Assembly: GCA_963556145.1 (NCBI GenBank)
Contig: OY744470.1
Coordinates: 2,542,001-2,606,000, forward strand
Reading direction: 5' to 3'
DNA from: Hygrocybe punicea
Lineage: Eukaryota > Basidiomycota > Agaricomycetes > Agaricales > Hygrophoraceae
Length of the DNA: 64,000 bases
Shown: in pieces, positions 31,507 to 44,312 of the stretch
Layout of the letters: the number at the start of each line of letters is the position of its first letter
Numbering within the stretch: position 1 is the stretch's first letter
Notes under the pieces: model-generated
What the model was told of the DNA's origin: nothing
The model's database searches: none
The model's input: only the letters and a program-made list of their open reading frames with translations
Program-made: the position numbers and the translations under genes

Positions 31507-34178
31507 TCATACCATCGCCTGTACCGACTGCACAAAACTCGCATATGCCGGTGGCGCCTCCCCAATCTCGCTCACCTGCCCCGAAACTAATCTCTCAAAC
31601 AACTCATTCCTTCGATACAGCGTGTCGACTTGGCCTGGTGATGACGACATCGACGACGACGATGAAGGCGACGGCGACGTGACGGGCGGATGAGGAGATG
31701 GATGAGGAGATGGAGGGCAAATATCGACTATTACCGCCGTAGCAGAGTCAAATGATCCGCGAGAGTGGATTCGTTCGAGACGCTGTGTGGGGGCGGGAGA
31801 AGGTGAGAGGAGAAGAAGAAGAAGAAAAAAGGCGCGGAAGGTAGACGTTAGAGCGTGCTGACCTCTCTGATGTTGGGCAGTGAGCGTTTTGTTGCTGCTG
31901 TGCATGGGCAGTTACCCGAAGCCTCTAGTGTTTCCCCGAATGATTCCGAGTAACCCGGAAGGGATATCCATTCTGGATTACATCGGCACTGGGATTTTTT
32001 TTTTAAAATAAGATTGAAAAAATGAATCATCTCCCCGCCGGGGAAAACTCACGGAAAGAATATGAACGGGCGACTGCACGATGATATCAAACAGCTTCCT
32101 CTTTCCGGTCTTCGGGTCCATCTCCTTATCATCGCCCCGTTCCACCCTGAACAACACCTTCAGCATATGCGAAACCGCGATATTGCTCTTCTTGTTCTTG
32201 TTCGTGAACCGCAGATTCGCGCACGAGCTGGGTAGCTTGAGGTCGTGATGGAACCTCCAGGGCCCGGGGCCCATCAGACTGGATGCCATTTCGGACGGAT
32301 CATCGTCTGGCGAACAGAGGGCGAACAGAGGCGAATTCTTGAATGCCTCGACGTCGTCGGATTCTAGAGGGAGGATCGGGCCACCGTCTTTTGCTGTGTT
32401 TTTGAGGAAGAGGAGTTCTATGCGGTGGATAGGATCTGTCCGTCCGATGCGTTTCATCTGGACGTAATAATCCACCCGCTCTACACGATTGAGATGGTAA
32501 AAGACACACGCAATTATTATGATGACCCACCTTCGAGAAACACAGCCAGCCTGTGAATTTTGATCTTTGCCATTGGCAAAATGACAAACTGCACCGGCAT
32601 GGTTCCGCCAATGTAAAACATCTTGGCGGGAATGGAGATCAAGTATTGCATCTGGGAGTCCCACTGACGGTCGACGACGAGATTGTCGTGCCCCTCGATG
32701 TCGTCTTGCACTGGGTAAGAGATGACGTTGACCTCGCGGACTGCGGTGAGTTTTGTTTTGAAGGCGCCTGGTCTGTGTACGTGGGCTTTGAGTCGCCATA
32801 TGACTGAGCCAAAGTCGCATTGGAGAGTGGGAGGGGAGTCGCCTTGGACTGTGAAGGATATTGGGTATGTGTAGGTACCTGATGTTTTTTTTTTAAAATA
32901 ATAAAATAAAATAAAAACTGATGGAAGTTTTGAAGAGGGATACCTTTTTTGAACTCTTTCCAACCGTCCCCTGACGTTTTGTGCTCGTCGCCATCCAGAC
33001 CTAGTAATTCACCAAGACCGAATTTTCGGGGAGTTGGGCGGTCTTTGTGTAATGGATGGGAATCGAGTTCTGGAGGGTCCTGTCGTTTCTGGGTTGATCG
33101 TCCTCTCATCAAGGGATCGTCGGGACTCGAGTATTCTGGGCGGGAACTGGGCCCGGCACGTTCTCCGCCGATGACGGCACCGAGAAAGCCGGAGAGGCTG
33201 AAGCGACTTGTCTTGCGAGTGGGACTTGAGGAATCTCGTTCTCCTCTTGCTTGTTGTATGGGTAATGGCAAGGTATCGCGTGAGGAGCTGGGTATGCGTG
33301 AGTGTGAACGGGTTTGACGACCGGAAATAGATTGGTTCTCGATGCTGGCGCGGCCGCGGGACATTCGAGAAGATTGACGACTGGAAGGGGGAGGGGGAGG
33401 GAGGGAACCGGGACGTAGTCCTAGAAGACCAAGATGAGTTTGTTTGTTCAGCGGGTGTAGAGAGAATAGCGGACTTGGATGGATGTTTGATGTTGATGTG
33501 TCGGCGTCGAGTGGTGTGGTGTTGGAGGAGTCTTGAGTAGCGTTTAGTTCTTCTTGGATGGTCAAAGGGGAGTGGGACGAGCCAGAGGGGGACGAAGCGC
33601 GGGTCCTGTAAGAGGGAGTTGGGTGGAATTCTTCGCTGTGGGAGATGTAGTTGCGTTGGAAGGTGGATGTGTCGGCACTTCTCCCACGTTGGGGACGGTT
33701 GGAGTGTGGGGAGAAGGGGGTGGGGTTGTCGGTGTTGGGTTGTGGGATTGTGTTGTTGTGTTCTTCCCAATCGAGGGCACCTTCGTCGTTGTAGATGCCG
33801 GGTCCCACCGAAGCTGTTCTGCGTGTTGGGTGGGTAGAGGCTGCGGAGAAGAAGACGGTGGAAGCGGAGAGTATCTTGTGAGTCTCGGTTACATTGTAGC
33901 GGCGTGCGCCGATGCCTGACGGGTGAAAGTAGGGAGTGAGGAGAGGTTGGTAGAGGGCAAGACCAACCTTCAGTCCATATGTTGGTTGCTTTTGCTTGGA
34001 GTTCTATTTCGATGCTGGATATGCGAGTGGGTTTGGCGAGGGTGAGGGTGAGGAGGCCACGGACCATGGAAGGAGGGGAGTCTCCATGGAGGAGATGTCG
34101 CCTGCCAGTGGTGTCGGTTGTGCGGAGGAATACGACGGACTCGCTGAGACGGATTGTGAGGGGGTTCCTTAGGGTCAT
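31507..34178 (-). CDS. Arrestin-related trafficking adaptor (ART)
   Basis: Arrestin-fold adaptor that recruits an Rsp5/Nedd4-type ubiquitin ligase to plasma-membrane transporters for endocytosis. N-arrestin strands begin at the ATG 34178 (MTLRNPLTIRLSESVVFLRT, LTLTLAKPTRISSIEIELQA). They are interrupted by a ~300-residue Ser/Pro/Thr-rich segment with many SRxSS-type phosphosite-like motifs, and resume at TYTYPISFTVQGDSPPTLQC. C-arrestin follows: QYLISIPAKMFYIGGTMPVQ, YVQMKRIGRTDPIHRIELLF, SNIAVSHMLKVLFRVERGDD. The tail carries EWISLPGYSE and a ligase-binding PPxY site in GEAPPAYASF near the C-terminus, before the stop at 31507-31509. Five or so introns. It is convergent with TIM22 and divergent from eIF4G. 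The exact orthologue (Rod1/Aly/other) is not resolved. Confidence 0.88.
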
Positions 34179-34773
34179 GTCAGGAACTGGGAGGGTGTGG
34201 AGAACGCGGTGGTATACATGTGAGATATTAATATCTGAGCCGAGGCCTGGAACGCAACGAGGACTGTTCGAACGGACCTTGACTGGGTTGACTGGGTTGA
34301 CTCGGTGAGAGAAAGTGCCGACGGAATGGTGCAGACACGGGCGACGAGACCCGGAACGATATCCTGGTCGACGCAGAGGACTGTGACTGTGCACATCGGT
34401 CAGGGTAGCATTGAGGATAGCTGTACGACACCGGAATATCACTGCCAAACCGGAAGCGGTGGGGTGTCCGGGGTCACTGTGAGTTATTTTTTTTTGGGTG
34501 GAGCAGCGAACGACTTGCCTCCGTCCTTCGTCCTTTTTCCCAACAGGACAGACTCGCTCCGGGTCGCTTCCCCACAGCGTCCCTGCACTCCCGACTCCTT
34601 GCCTTGCACACTGCTTTCTCGCCTGCTGGCAGGTCTTTTTCACGACCAATCCACACGCGCGACTCAAATACATCTCACCGCAACTTTCGTACGTTCTTCT
34701 CTTCTCGCTCTCGCTCCCGTTCTCGCTCTCTTTCTCACCGTCGCTGTCAACCATGTCCACGTAATTCTTCAGA
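34179..34773. promoter_or_regulatory. Divergent promoter, ART gene and eIF4G
   Basis: A ~595-bp region shared by two divergent genes. Pyrimidine-rich initiator-like text (CTCGCTCTCGCTCCCGTTCTCGC, split over 34700-34735) lies just before the eIF4G ATG. No clear TATA box is seen, as is usual for fungal housekeeping genes. Confidence 0.4.
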
Positions 34774-37700
34774 ATGAGCAAACCCTCGACTGCAACCGCA
34801 TCAAAGACTCCTCCCCAGCTCTCAGCAAAGAACGCTTGGGCAAAGGGCCCTCCCCAGACATCCTCATCTTCGTCCCCTTCCCCACGCTCTCAATCTCCCG
34901 CTCCAACAAATGTCTCCGTCCAATCCCACCTCACTCACTCCCGCCGTGCCAGCAACCTTGGCCAAGGTTTCCCTTCAAAGGACGGCCTCTCTGGCCCTCG
35001 GAGTAACGTAGGTCCCCCCAAACAAGGTCCGTGCCACTCTCTGTATTGTTGGCCACCTAGTAAATCTGCTCATTTTACAGCATCGGCTCCCGTATCATTC
35101 GGTTCTATCGATGATCTTTCTGCCAACTCACCTCCTGCACCATCCGCAACCCCGGCAAAAATTGACGCCCAAAGGTCTTTCAGTCCCGCACCAATAATAC
35201 CACCTAGCGGTCATGTCAATGGGAAACCTTCCTTCTCTGCGCCCACAATGCCCATGGTTGCTACCTCTGCCCCGACGGCGCCTCAATCGGTGGCCCCAGC
35301 TCCAATCAAGAAAAACCAATTTGATGTCCGCAAATTGTTTCAAGGATCATCATCGAACTCACCCTCCTCCTCCTCCTCCTCCTCCTCCGCACAACCCTCC
35401 GAATCCATTTCCTCTCCCTCCGTCCAACCCTCAACCCTCCCCCCACAGCTGCCACATCAGCAGCCATCGCAACAACTTCACCAAGCTCAACCTGCCCCTC
35501 CTCCATCCCAGCAATCACAGATGGCCACCCCGTACATGTCTTTCAGCTCGGGTGCCCCTCTGCGACCCCAGCAGCAAAATCAGCCTGGCATCGGTCCAGG
35601 TGGTCCAGGTGGTCCAGGTTCTCGCTCACCCGTGTACACCCGCTCTTTGACAAACGGTGCCGGTCCTCGTCCTTCAGGCGCTCCAACTGGTCCAGGAGGC
35701 CCTCCTCCACAGATGGCTCCAGGATTGTCCAGTCCACGCCTTGCTCCCCATCCTCACCCAGGACAGCAATCTGGTATGCCGCCACAGCAAATGGCTGTTG
35801 CCCCATGGCCATATTATGTACGCGTCTCTTCTTTCCTTTCCTTCCTTCCACCCTTGACACACACACGCTTTCTCGCCTCTACAGTTCCAAACCGATCAAT
35901 ACCTTTCTTATCCTCAACAGTGGTACATCCCCCAGCACCCACTCTCCCACCAACCTCAACACCAGCCGCACCAACACCAGCCTCCTCCTCCTCAAGGTCT
36001 TCCTGGAGGCGGCCCTCCACCACATATTGGAATGCCAATGTCCCCTCGTCACCCGCCGCCTCTGCCACTCCCAGGACCTGGCACCCCCACACCGGCCCAC
36101 GCGGTCCTCAGCTCGGCAGCACAGCATCCCCCACACCCGCTAGCGGGTGGCGCGTCCCCCCACTTGTCGAATACCAACATCAATAATAACAACAACATGA
36201 ACCATATCGGTGGGCTCGCCTCCCCACCTCCAACTCCCTCCACTACAGGCGGACCCGGCGGTGGCAACGGTGGCATGACACAGCAGCTACAACGGCTGAA
36301 TCAGAACGCTCACACCTTTGTGCCTAATCGCGGTCCATCGAGCAAGGTGACCTTCAAGAACGTGGATGGGACAGAAGTATCGATCGAGTCGTTGACCAAA
36401 GGGCCCCCGCAGCCGTCGTCGTCACACGCGCCTAGTTCACCTGCACCCCCCCATCCCAACGTCTTGCCGTCGTCGTCGTCATCATCATCATCGTCGCCTT
36501 CGCCACTGTCTGCGAATGTGAATAGGCGGTCTACGTCTGTGCGGATGGAGAGTGAGGAATCAAAGAAGCAGCGGATGGCGATTGAGGCCGAGGCCGAGCG
36601 TGTGAAGAGGGAAAAGGAGGAGCAGGGGAAAAGGGAAAAGGAGGAAAAGGCAAGAAAGGAGGAGGAGGAGGAGGAGAGGAAAAAGAGAGAGGCCGAGGAA
36701 AAGGAGAAGGAGAAGGAACGGTTACGGAAACAGGAGGAGGAAGACAAGCAGCGGCTGCGCAAAGAACAAGAGGAACGGGAGCTGGAACGCCTACGCAAGG
36801 AGGAGGAAGAGAGACTGCAACGGATAAAGAGGGCAGAGGAGGAAAAAGAGAAGGAGAAGGAGCGTCTTCGCAAGGAAGAGTTGGAGCGAAAACAGAGAGA
36901 AGAAGAAGAAAAAGAAAAAGAGCGGCTACGGAAGGAGCAAGAGGAGGAGGCGGAGAGGGAACGTCTGAAGCAAGAGGAAGAAAGGGAGCGGATCCGTGCA
37001 GAAGCAGAAGCCAAGGCCAACGCTGAAGCTGAGGCTGAGGCTGAGGCTCACGACCTCACACCCACAGCTAAGGAGACTGAGGATGGCGAGGTGGATCAGA
37101 CTCTAGCTGAGGATTCGTCCCTCGAAACCTTAGATGAGAAGCGGAGAGACAAGGACATGCTCCGGATAGATACAACCACCACGCCGAAACCCATGCTACC
37201 TTCATCAGACCTTCCCAAAAAGCGACCTGGCCCGCTAGATCTCTCCTCTACGGCCAAAACTACAGTGCCCGCTCCACTCCCTTCCGCTTTGGCAACCGCC
37301 CGCATCATAAACGATCTTGGTCGTGTTCCATACCCCGAGGGCATCTTGAGCCCCAAAGTCGAACTAAACATCAACACGAAAGACGGCAAATTCAGGTGAA
37401 CAACAGCACAAAAAAAACCTTTGTGCCATTTTTCATTATTATTTAAATTTGGAAAGTGGCAAATTGAATTGACTCGCAACGTTTTTTTCTTTCTTTCAGA
37501 TACGACCGCGAGTTCCTCCTTCAATTCATGTCGGTTTGCACAGAGAAGCCAGATATGCTTCCGCCTCTCGATGCGATTGGCCTCGAACCGTCGGACCAAT
37601 TCTTCTCAAGCATGACCCGTGGTGGTTCTGGCCGACATCGCCAAGCATCTAATCCTTCCGTCGCATCTTCTTCCAACCGTGCTCAACCTATCGGATTGGG

Positions 37701-40113
37701 CTTCAACACCAGCGGGGGGCCCTTTGGCAAAGCTGGCCCTCCGAATCCATTCAACATGAACATGGGCATGGGCAACTTCAACACTTTGGGAAGTAAACTT
37801 AATGGCGGCGACGATCGTTTCATGATGCCCAGTGGTGGACGCGTGGCGTCTGGGCCTTCTGGTTTGTCTTTCGGCCGAGCTGCACCTGTGGTGCGGTCTG
37901 CGAGTCAAGGTGGCCCTGGCACCGCTCCGGGCGCTTCGATGGGCCATCGCACACGGAGCAAGCGTGGAGAGAAACGGAATGATAACAACAAGATGTCTGG
38001 TGGTGGACAGCAAGGTCACGGTTCCGCATTTGGGTCTTCTGGGCCGATGGGTCCTGGTGGAATGGTAGATCCTGAACCGTTGGTTCTGTCCGGGAACCGC
38101 TGGGTTCCTGTCAGTTTCTCGAGGAAGCCTATGATGCCCCCCGACCCTGATTCTCCGGAGCTCGTGGATCGCAAAGTCAAAGGACTCCTCAACAAACTCA
38201 CCATGGAGAAATTCGACTCCATCTCTGATCAAATCATCGCATGGGCCAACAAGTCGGAGAAGGAGAAGGATGGGAGGACGCTGATTCAAGTGATCCGTCT
38301 CGTATTCGAGAAGGCAACGGACGAAGCGACCTGGTCGGAGATGTATGCTCGCCTTTGTCGGAAGATGATGGAGCAGATCAGTTCTACGGTCCAGGATGAC
38401 GGCATCAAGAATTCAGAAGGCAAGCCGATTACCGGTGGGCAGCTTTTCCGGAAGTACCTCTTGAATAGATGCCAGGAAGACTTTGAGCGGGGCTGGGTTG
38501 CCAAGGAGGTTACGGCTGCGGCTGCTGCTACCAAGGCCAAAGAAGACGAGGCTGCGAAGGCTTCTAATGAGAAGATCACAGAAGGCGGGGGTGATGAAGA
38601 GGTCGCGTTATACTCCGAGGAGTACTACGCTGCGCAAAAGGCCAAGCGGCAGGGTCTGGGTCTCATCAAGTTCATCGGAGAGCTGTTCAAGCTGCAGATG
38701 CTGACTGAGCGTATCATGCACGAGTGCGTCAAGAAGCTGCTTGGTAATGTCCAGAATCCCGAAGAGGAGGAAATCGAGAGTCTGTGCAAACTGTTGGCGA
38801 CTGTGGGTTCGATATTGGATACTTCCAAGGCTCGTGCGCATATGGATGTGTACTTTTCGCGTATGAAGGAGTTGGTTAAAAGCACGATGGTTAGCTCTCG
38901 CATGCAGTTTATGTTGCAGGTATGCTTTTGTGTTTTTATATATATATCTCTTTTCTTCTGGCTAACACATATTCATATTGCCAGGATGTCATTGAGCTTC
39001 GGGATCGCAGATGGGTCACTCGGAATGCGGTTGCGGCTCCGACGACGATTGCCCAAATTCACGAAGCAGTAAGTTTGTTTCAAAAAAAAAACTAACTATA
39101 TGATGGTTCCTGGGTTCTCAAAAATAAAAATTTTAACTCAGGCTGCAAAGGAGAAGGCTGCGCAGGAGAAAGAGTCGTACCAACGTCAAATGAGCATGTC
39201 TCGAGGCGGCTCGCGGCGTGGTGGTGAGCGCGTAGGCGACCACCAGCAGGTTGATGGTTGGGCTGTCGCTGGCTCCAGTGGACCGTCGAGGCCTCCTCCG
39301 AAGGCTGGAGATCTCACGAACTTTGGCAAGATCAACAAAACGACTCCGGGTCAGATGACCTTTGGACCTGGCAGCGTTTTCGCTGGGAAGAAAGAGGGCA
39401 AGCGAGAAACGTTGTCGCGTAGCAGCTCGAGTTCAAACATGTTTTCCATGCTGGGTCCCGAATCTGAAGGGGTCGCTGATGTTGGTGTTACGTCGTCGTC
39501 ATCGTCGTCGTCGTCGAAGCCGAATCACGCACGTAGGATCAGCGTGGACATCTCACAACAGCCGGAACCACCTCAGCGTAGGAAAATTGTTCTTCAACCC
39601 CGGTCGAAGCCTGCTGTGGCGGAGCCTGTTCCAGCGGCAGTATCAGACAGCAGCAGCAGTTCTGAAGACGAGGCGCCCGTGGAGACCACCACCATGTCTG
39701 AAGCAGAGGCGATGAAGAAAATTGAGGAAGACTCGAAAGAGTTTTTCGGTGTCCGGAATCTAGACGAAGCGGAGGAGTACTTTTCGACTCTTCCTGTTGA
39801 ACATCGGTTCCGGCTTGTGGAAAGACTGGTCATGACGGCGATCGAGTCCAAGGAATCAGATGCACAGCTGGTGGCGGAGTTCTTTGGTCGCGCTGCAGCG
39901 AAAGACCTGTGCTCTGCGGCCTCGTTTGAGGAAGGGTTCATACCGACCGCAGAGATTCTGGACGACATTGTTATTGACGTTCCTAAAGCATTTGAGCTCA
40001 TGGCGGTTATGTTGATAGGTGCTGGTATAGACACGGACGAGGAACGGCATACACGCATTGCATCCAAGTTGGCGGATGGCGATAAACTTCTTGCTCTTCT
40101 TTCAAGTTCATAG
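34774..40113 (+). CDS. eIF4G: Translation initiation factor eIF4G
   Basis: Scaffold of the cap-binding complex, joining eIF4E, eIF4A and poly(A)-binding protein. Six exons encode about 1,650 residues. The N-terminal third is Pro/Gln/Ser-rich and disordered. A long charged single helix/coiled coil (KRE/EEERKK repeats, about 36560-37030) follows, then VPYPEGILSPKVELN. The eIF4E-binding site YDREFLLQF is formed across the splice at 37396/37500. A Gly/Met/Asn-rich linker leads to the MIF4G HEAT domain (KVKGLLNKLTMEKFDSISDQ through MQFMLQDVIELRDRRW, about 38160-39060). A Ser-rich hinge and a C-terminal MA3 domain (SEAEAMKKIEEDSKEFFGV to DKLLALLSSS) end at 40111-40113. Unlike yeast eIF4G, an MA3 domain is present, as known in other basidiomycetes and animals. 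Confidence 0.96.
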
Positions 40114-40730
40114 ACATGTCTCTCTCTCTCTTCATCTGGTTTCTTTTTGTGCTTGCTCGGTTTCCATTTTGGATGCAACATTACATCCATATTACATCCA
40201 TCCATCCATCCATCCATCCATTTCACCTCAATCAATCTGTTCCTTGTTTGTGGGCTATCTTTTTCCTTCTTTTTTTTTTTCTCATAATTTTTTTCTTTTT
40301 TTCTTTTTGGCATCTTTTTTTCGGTTTTTGTTTTGTTCCTCTCTTCAATCGTCGTGATGTTGCACATTCTAATGTATGCATATAATACGAGCGTTGACGG
40401 CCCCCTGACATTGGGGGTTTACACTTTCTTTTGATTGTGAGGTGAGGCCTGTCGGAGGCCTGTGATAACAGGATGATTACCGTTGACCACACTGATCGAC
40501 AGCACCGCAATGGTGGACGATATAAATTAGTACTCAACAGCCTCCCGACTCGACAGGGCAGGCGTTTGTCTTCAAACTCCCAAAAGGCCCTGTGTCCATT
40601 CAAGCTGTCTACGATCCGGGGCCAGTAGTCGAATGCCTATTTGGCAAGACAGGTGATTCCAGGACCCGGGGCAATCGATAATCTCTCAAGATGCTTCAAG
40701 TTTGTTTGGACGGACTAACTACGGTAAGAA
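40114..40730. other. eIF4G 3' flank with CATC microsatellite
   Basis: A (CATC)n array sits at about 40183-40222, then a long T-rich/CT-rich tract to about 40320. These are likely 3'UTR and terminator sequence of eIF4G. From 40440 to 40700 no gene can be supported. Confidence 0.6.
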
Positions 40731-42320
40731 TTGAGTTCAGCTATCCTGCAAGTCAACACTCACCAGGTCCTGTACAGTTTCACGGAGACTATACTCGATG
40801 ACAAGATCAATGAAGATCTACTTCTGACGACCCACCCGAATTGCTATGAGAACGGTTTCAGAGCCTTCTTTCTCAGACCAGAATATGGACACTTGCTCGT
40901 GCCAGCCATCTGAAAAAAGTTTCAAAAAACAGTGTTTTGTTCATGACTGAACTAGCTGTTACGCCTGATGCCTCCGAAGACCTCAGCCTCGAGACGCTTA
41001 GAGATATGGTAGCTCGGACAAATGGATATTGGGCACGAGACTACAGCCTTCACCTAGGGTGGAACAATGTGAGGAATTATTCACCTGAATTATTTATATT
41101 CAATAAAACGCTTCTCCAGATGAGATATATACTGTTTTACATGGCGTACTTCTTAACCGTACTGTCGTTTTGCCATCCTTTGTGTATGCTCGATCATGTG
41201 AATATGACATGTAAGTTCCCCTGGTTATTCAATGTAAAAATTCACTTTTTAACTGGCTTTCGCAATCTCACTCAGTGCATCCTGCTCAGGCTTTGCGCTG
41301 ATGGTGAACCGCAACTACGCTACTCACACTGAAGAATGGCGCGGCCTCCCCATCGAAGAGCAAATGGCGTGGCGTATCCCCATCTCCAAGATGCTCAACG
41401 TAACACTCCTCCGTAACAGACACCCCGTCATCACCGTCTCAGATTTCCTTCGCCTGCACAACATTTCAGAGGACGTCGAGCGGAGTGATGGGCATTGGGG
41501 AAGGGATACATATCATATGAATCCCAATGTCTTCGATGCTTCAGGCCATATTCCGAGTCTACACATTATCCAGGAGCGTCTTTACGATCCACATGGTATT
41601 AACAGGGTAGACATCATTCCAGAGGATATGAGGACACGTGGGGGGTGGACTTTCGGAAGAGGGCAACTGTTGGATGGTGATAATGTGGAGTGGAATGAAA
41701 ACATACCGACTTTAGCTCACGACACACTTTGGAAATTTTCCCCTGAAAAGTCTTCCGTGCTCGACTGGAATCAAGCACGTCAAATCTTGAAAAGGAGAGG
41801 ATACTTTGGATTAGACACAGACGAGGAATTGGAATGGTTTTTGATCGATAATGGCTGGGAAGTGCTGCATACTTATCAGGGCGTGTAAGTATTCCTTAAA
41901 GGTGTAACTGATAAGCGACTCAGCTACTAGTAGGCTAGTAGGCTATCCCGAAAGACGCAACATGGAATTGGCCAAGAGTGTAGTCATGCCAATCCGACAG
42001 GTGGCCCCTCGGACCAGTCTTCGCGGACTACAAGAGGACTATGGGCATATAACTGCTGATGTTATTCTTTTAGAAGGAGAAATACACTCCCGCCGCAAAC
42101 CAGTAACTGAAGTATCATCATTCACGCTGACAAAAGGTATCTTCCCCTCCGTTTCACTTCTATTGACAATCGAGAGATGTTCTCGCGGCTTGTGCTACAC
42201 GAAGTACATCCAACGAGTAAAGTGTACGAACTGGCCAGAATACTCGTTGCACACTTAAAAATGAGGACTGACGGCCGAATGTGGTTCGGGGCTCATATGC
42301 GACGTCCCGCAAACCTGTAG
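40731..42320 (+). pseudogene. Decayed member of a basidiomycete sugar-transferase-like family
   Basis: Segments match a family I associate with GDP-fucose protein O-fucosyltransferase-like folds in Agaricomycetes (recollection, not searched). In order: LRDMVARTNGYWARDYSLHL, MRYIL, then in a shifted frame LLNRTVVLPSFVYARSCEYD, then MVNRNYATHTEEWRGLPIEE, RIPISKMLNVT, SGHIPSLHIIQERLYDP, NRVDIIPEDMRTRGGWTF, LRGLQEDYGHITADVILLEG and GRMWFGAHMRRP. The frame slips near 41125, between MRYIL and HGVLLNRT, with no intron to absorb it. An early stop sits near 40912, and the protein ends three residues after HMRRP at 42318-42320, where the family normally continues. Frame slip plus C-terminal truncation indicate a pseudogene. 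Confidence 0.6.
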
Positions 42321-42417
42321 TTCCTTGACAAACTATGAAACAAACATTCTTTGTAGACGCCAAGAAATAAAGTTTGTATTTATATACGTCTGTTGGACAA
42401 CAGTATCATACACCACA

Positions 42418-43258
42418 TCAAACGGGTGAATCAATTACTTGGTGGGAATCCCACTGGGGTAAGGGAGGACGACGAGGTAACTTTCCCGACGGACGGAACG
42501 GCGGTGCAGGTGCAGCCTCTCTTTCCGACGAATCCGCAATGGCTAAAGCCTGTACAACAGGCGGAGGGCTAGCTCGGGTCGAGTTCGCAGACGTGGTGAT
42601 AGGTCTGGACACTGCCTTCTCCCTATTGTCATCACAATTATTGACATTCGGCACACATTGGAGCGGAAGAGGTGGAACTGGAGAGAAAATGTCGGAGCCG
42701 CCGTGCCTCGGGTTTACATGGTCCGCTTTAGGTATTGCCAGCTTTGTAGGTTGTTCATGGGGACGAAAGAGCTTTAACGACTCGACAAATGCTCTGAAAT
42801 TCATCTTCGAGGTAGGCTCACTCTTGCGAGATAGTTGAAGGTCACAGAGGCCGTGTGGGTGCTGTATATTGATGATTAGATCGTGGTGTGGCGTGGAAAG
42901 AGGATACGATGCGAGTACCGACGTTTTCGGCTTGATACGTATGGAAGGGTGTACGAGATTTTTTCCTCGGAAAGGTGGGCTTTCCTGGTTCAAGACGAAG
43001 CGAACCTCGCTCGTTCAGAGATGTTTGCGAGTCTGCACTGGGTACGAAATAGAGGTTCGACAATGATATGTTGCCGAAAGCTGAAAGGGTATGTTCCTCG
43101 CTCTTGCCCTCGCCCTCATCCTTGTCCTCGTCCACGTCGGTTTCTGACCCACCAGAATGGTTTCCTGGTGGCTTGTCATGAAGAGCAGTATACACTTGGC
43201 AAACCTTGGGTTTTGACAACCGACGGGTCGAGATAGCAAGCTGTATCAAAGTCAACAA
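42418..43258 (-). other. Ambiguous coding region, hypothetical
   Basis: Both strands are unusually open. The minus strand has a 191-codon frame (42418-42993; KMNFRAFVESLKLFRPHEQP, PPLPLQCVPNVNNC) and an overlapping frame upstream. The plus strand has WNWRENVGAAVPRVYMVRFR and, after a possible intron, RGKRIRCEYRRFRLDTYGRV. I cannot decide which strand is coding and recognise no family. Confidence 0.3.
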
Positions 43259-43478
43259 TGATTAGCTTCGTGAAAACGGGAGCCTTAAGGCACCCACAAC
43301 GCTCGCTGACATCCGAGTCTTCAACATGGCCAAGCGTGAGGTGATGGGAGTGTTGTTGAAGAATGGAGAGAATAATAGCCTGGCATTTTAATCACTTTCG
43401 GGTGGCCCAAGCACAAATTTGTACCGAGAAAGCCACAATAAGTGCAGGTTACGTAACGGCGTAGTAAGGCCTTCATGG
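43176..43478 (-). CDS. Short kinase-like fragment, hypothetical
   Basis: A small exon starting MKALLRRYVTCTYCGFL, then after an apparent intron AIILSILQQHSHHLTLGHVE then KAPVFTKLIIVDFDTACYLD and a stop at 43176. The order helix, H-x(0-2)-GH loop, then hydrophobic-VDFDTA is reminiscent of the catalytic loop and D-F-D/G segment of fungal protein-kinase-like domains, but everything N-terminal of this is absent and the HRD aspartate is not clear. It is probably a fragment or a very small gene; low certainty. Confidence 0.3.
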
Positions 43479-43683
43479 TATCCCAGTCGTTTATTTAATA
43501 TTAATATTTGCATTATTTGTTTAGCTAAATGATACAGCAACCGATCCCGAACCAACCCTCGCCCTACTCATGATCTTGATGTCATTTTGGCGCACAATCC
43601 CCCGACAAACAAAACTGGCTTCGTCAGCAAATCCGCCTTCAACTAGTATGACTGCCAAAGTTTGGCCGCCTTTGTCTGGCGCC

Positions 43684-44312
43684 ATGGCAGCAGGCCCCAT
43701 TCGACTTCCAGCCACGTTCACAAGTCTCTACCGCCTGTTTTTGAGAACGACTTCGGCGTCTGTCCTTCACCACACCGTTGCTACCCGTAACCTTCGCAAA
43801 CTATGGAGACCAACATTCCAGGCAACCTCTCAGATAATGAAACGGCTTCAACACAATTCTCAGGGTGTAGCAGAGCAAGAAGCCATTGAAAAGTGGCTAA
43901 AAGTCTGGGAATATCAAAGTAACACGTCTGTCAATGCTTGGGAATTAGTTAATAATAACGTCTTACAGTGGATAACACGTTGTCGTTGCTCTACAATTCG
44001 GCCAGACACCGAGGTCTGCCACATAATCTCACTCGAAATCTCACTTTTCTCGTCCATAAGCATATCGCTTGGTGGAAAAAGCAACACTGCACACCTACTC
44101 AATATTGGAAACCTTGGCGACAACCGCCTGCACGTCCGGAACCAGATTCAGAAAGAGCGAGCAACAGGGCTGAGAAATACAGACGGTGGAGGGAACTGGA
44201 TGATAACGCTTGGGGTGCACTTGCGGAGGTGGTGAAATTGGCTGAAGGAAGACATCGAATATATCTGGGTAAGATCGACGCGACGCCCAATCTCAAGTCA
44301 CGATTACTATAG
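43684..44312 (+). CDS. LYR-motif (complex 1 LYR) mitochondrial protein
   Basis: LYR proteins are small basic matrix factors that bind the acyl carrier protein and assist respiratory-complex, ribosome or Fe-S assembly. The leader MAAGPIRLPATF precedes the motif SLYRLFLRTTSASVLHH. Then come NLRKLWRPTFQATSQIMKRL, WLKVWEYQ, and after an intron (GTAACA...TTACAG) MDNTLSLLYNSARHRGLPHN and TRNLTFLVHKH, followed by a basic, Trp-rich tail (RAEKYRRWRELDDNAWGALA) to the stop at 44310-44312. The frame also permits a start at 43570, but the ATG at 43684 puts the LYR motif at the usual distance from the N-terminus. Which member of the family it is cannot be told from sequence alone. Confidence 0.65.

Noticed and set aside
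36310..37020. Minus-strand open frame rich in Ser/Arg under eIF4G
   Set aside because: Antisense shadow of the GAG/AAG-rich coiled-coil coding sequence of eIF4G.
40189..40222. CATC array as a possible regulatory site
   Set aside because: Simple microsatellite in the eIF4G 3' flank; nothing indicates more.
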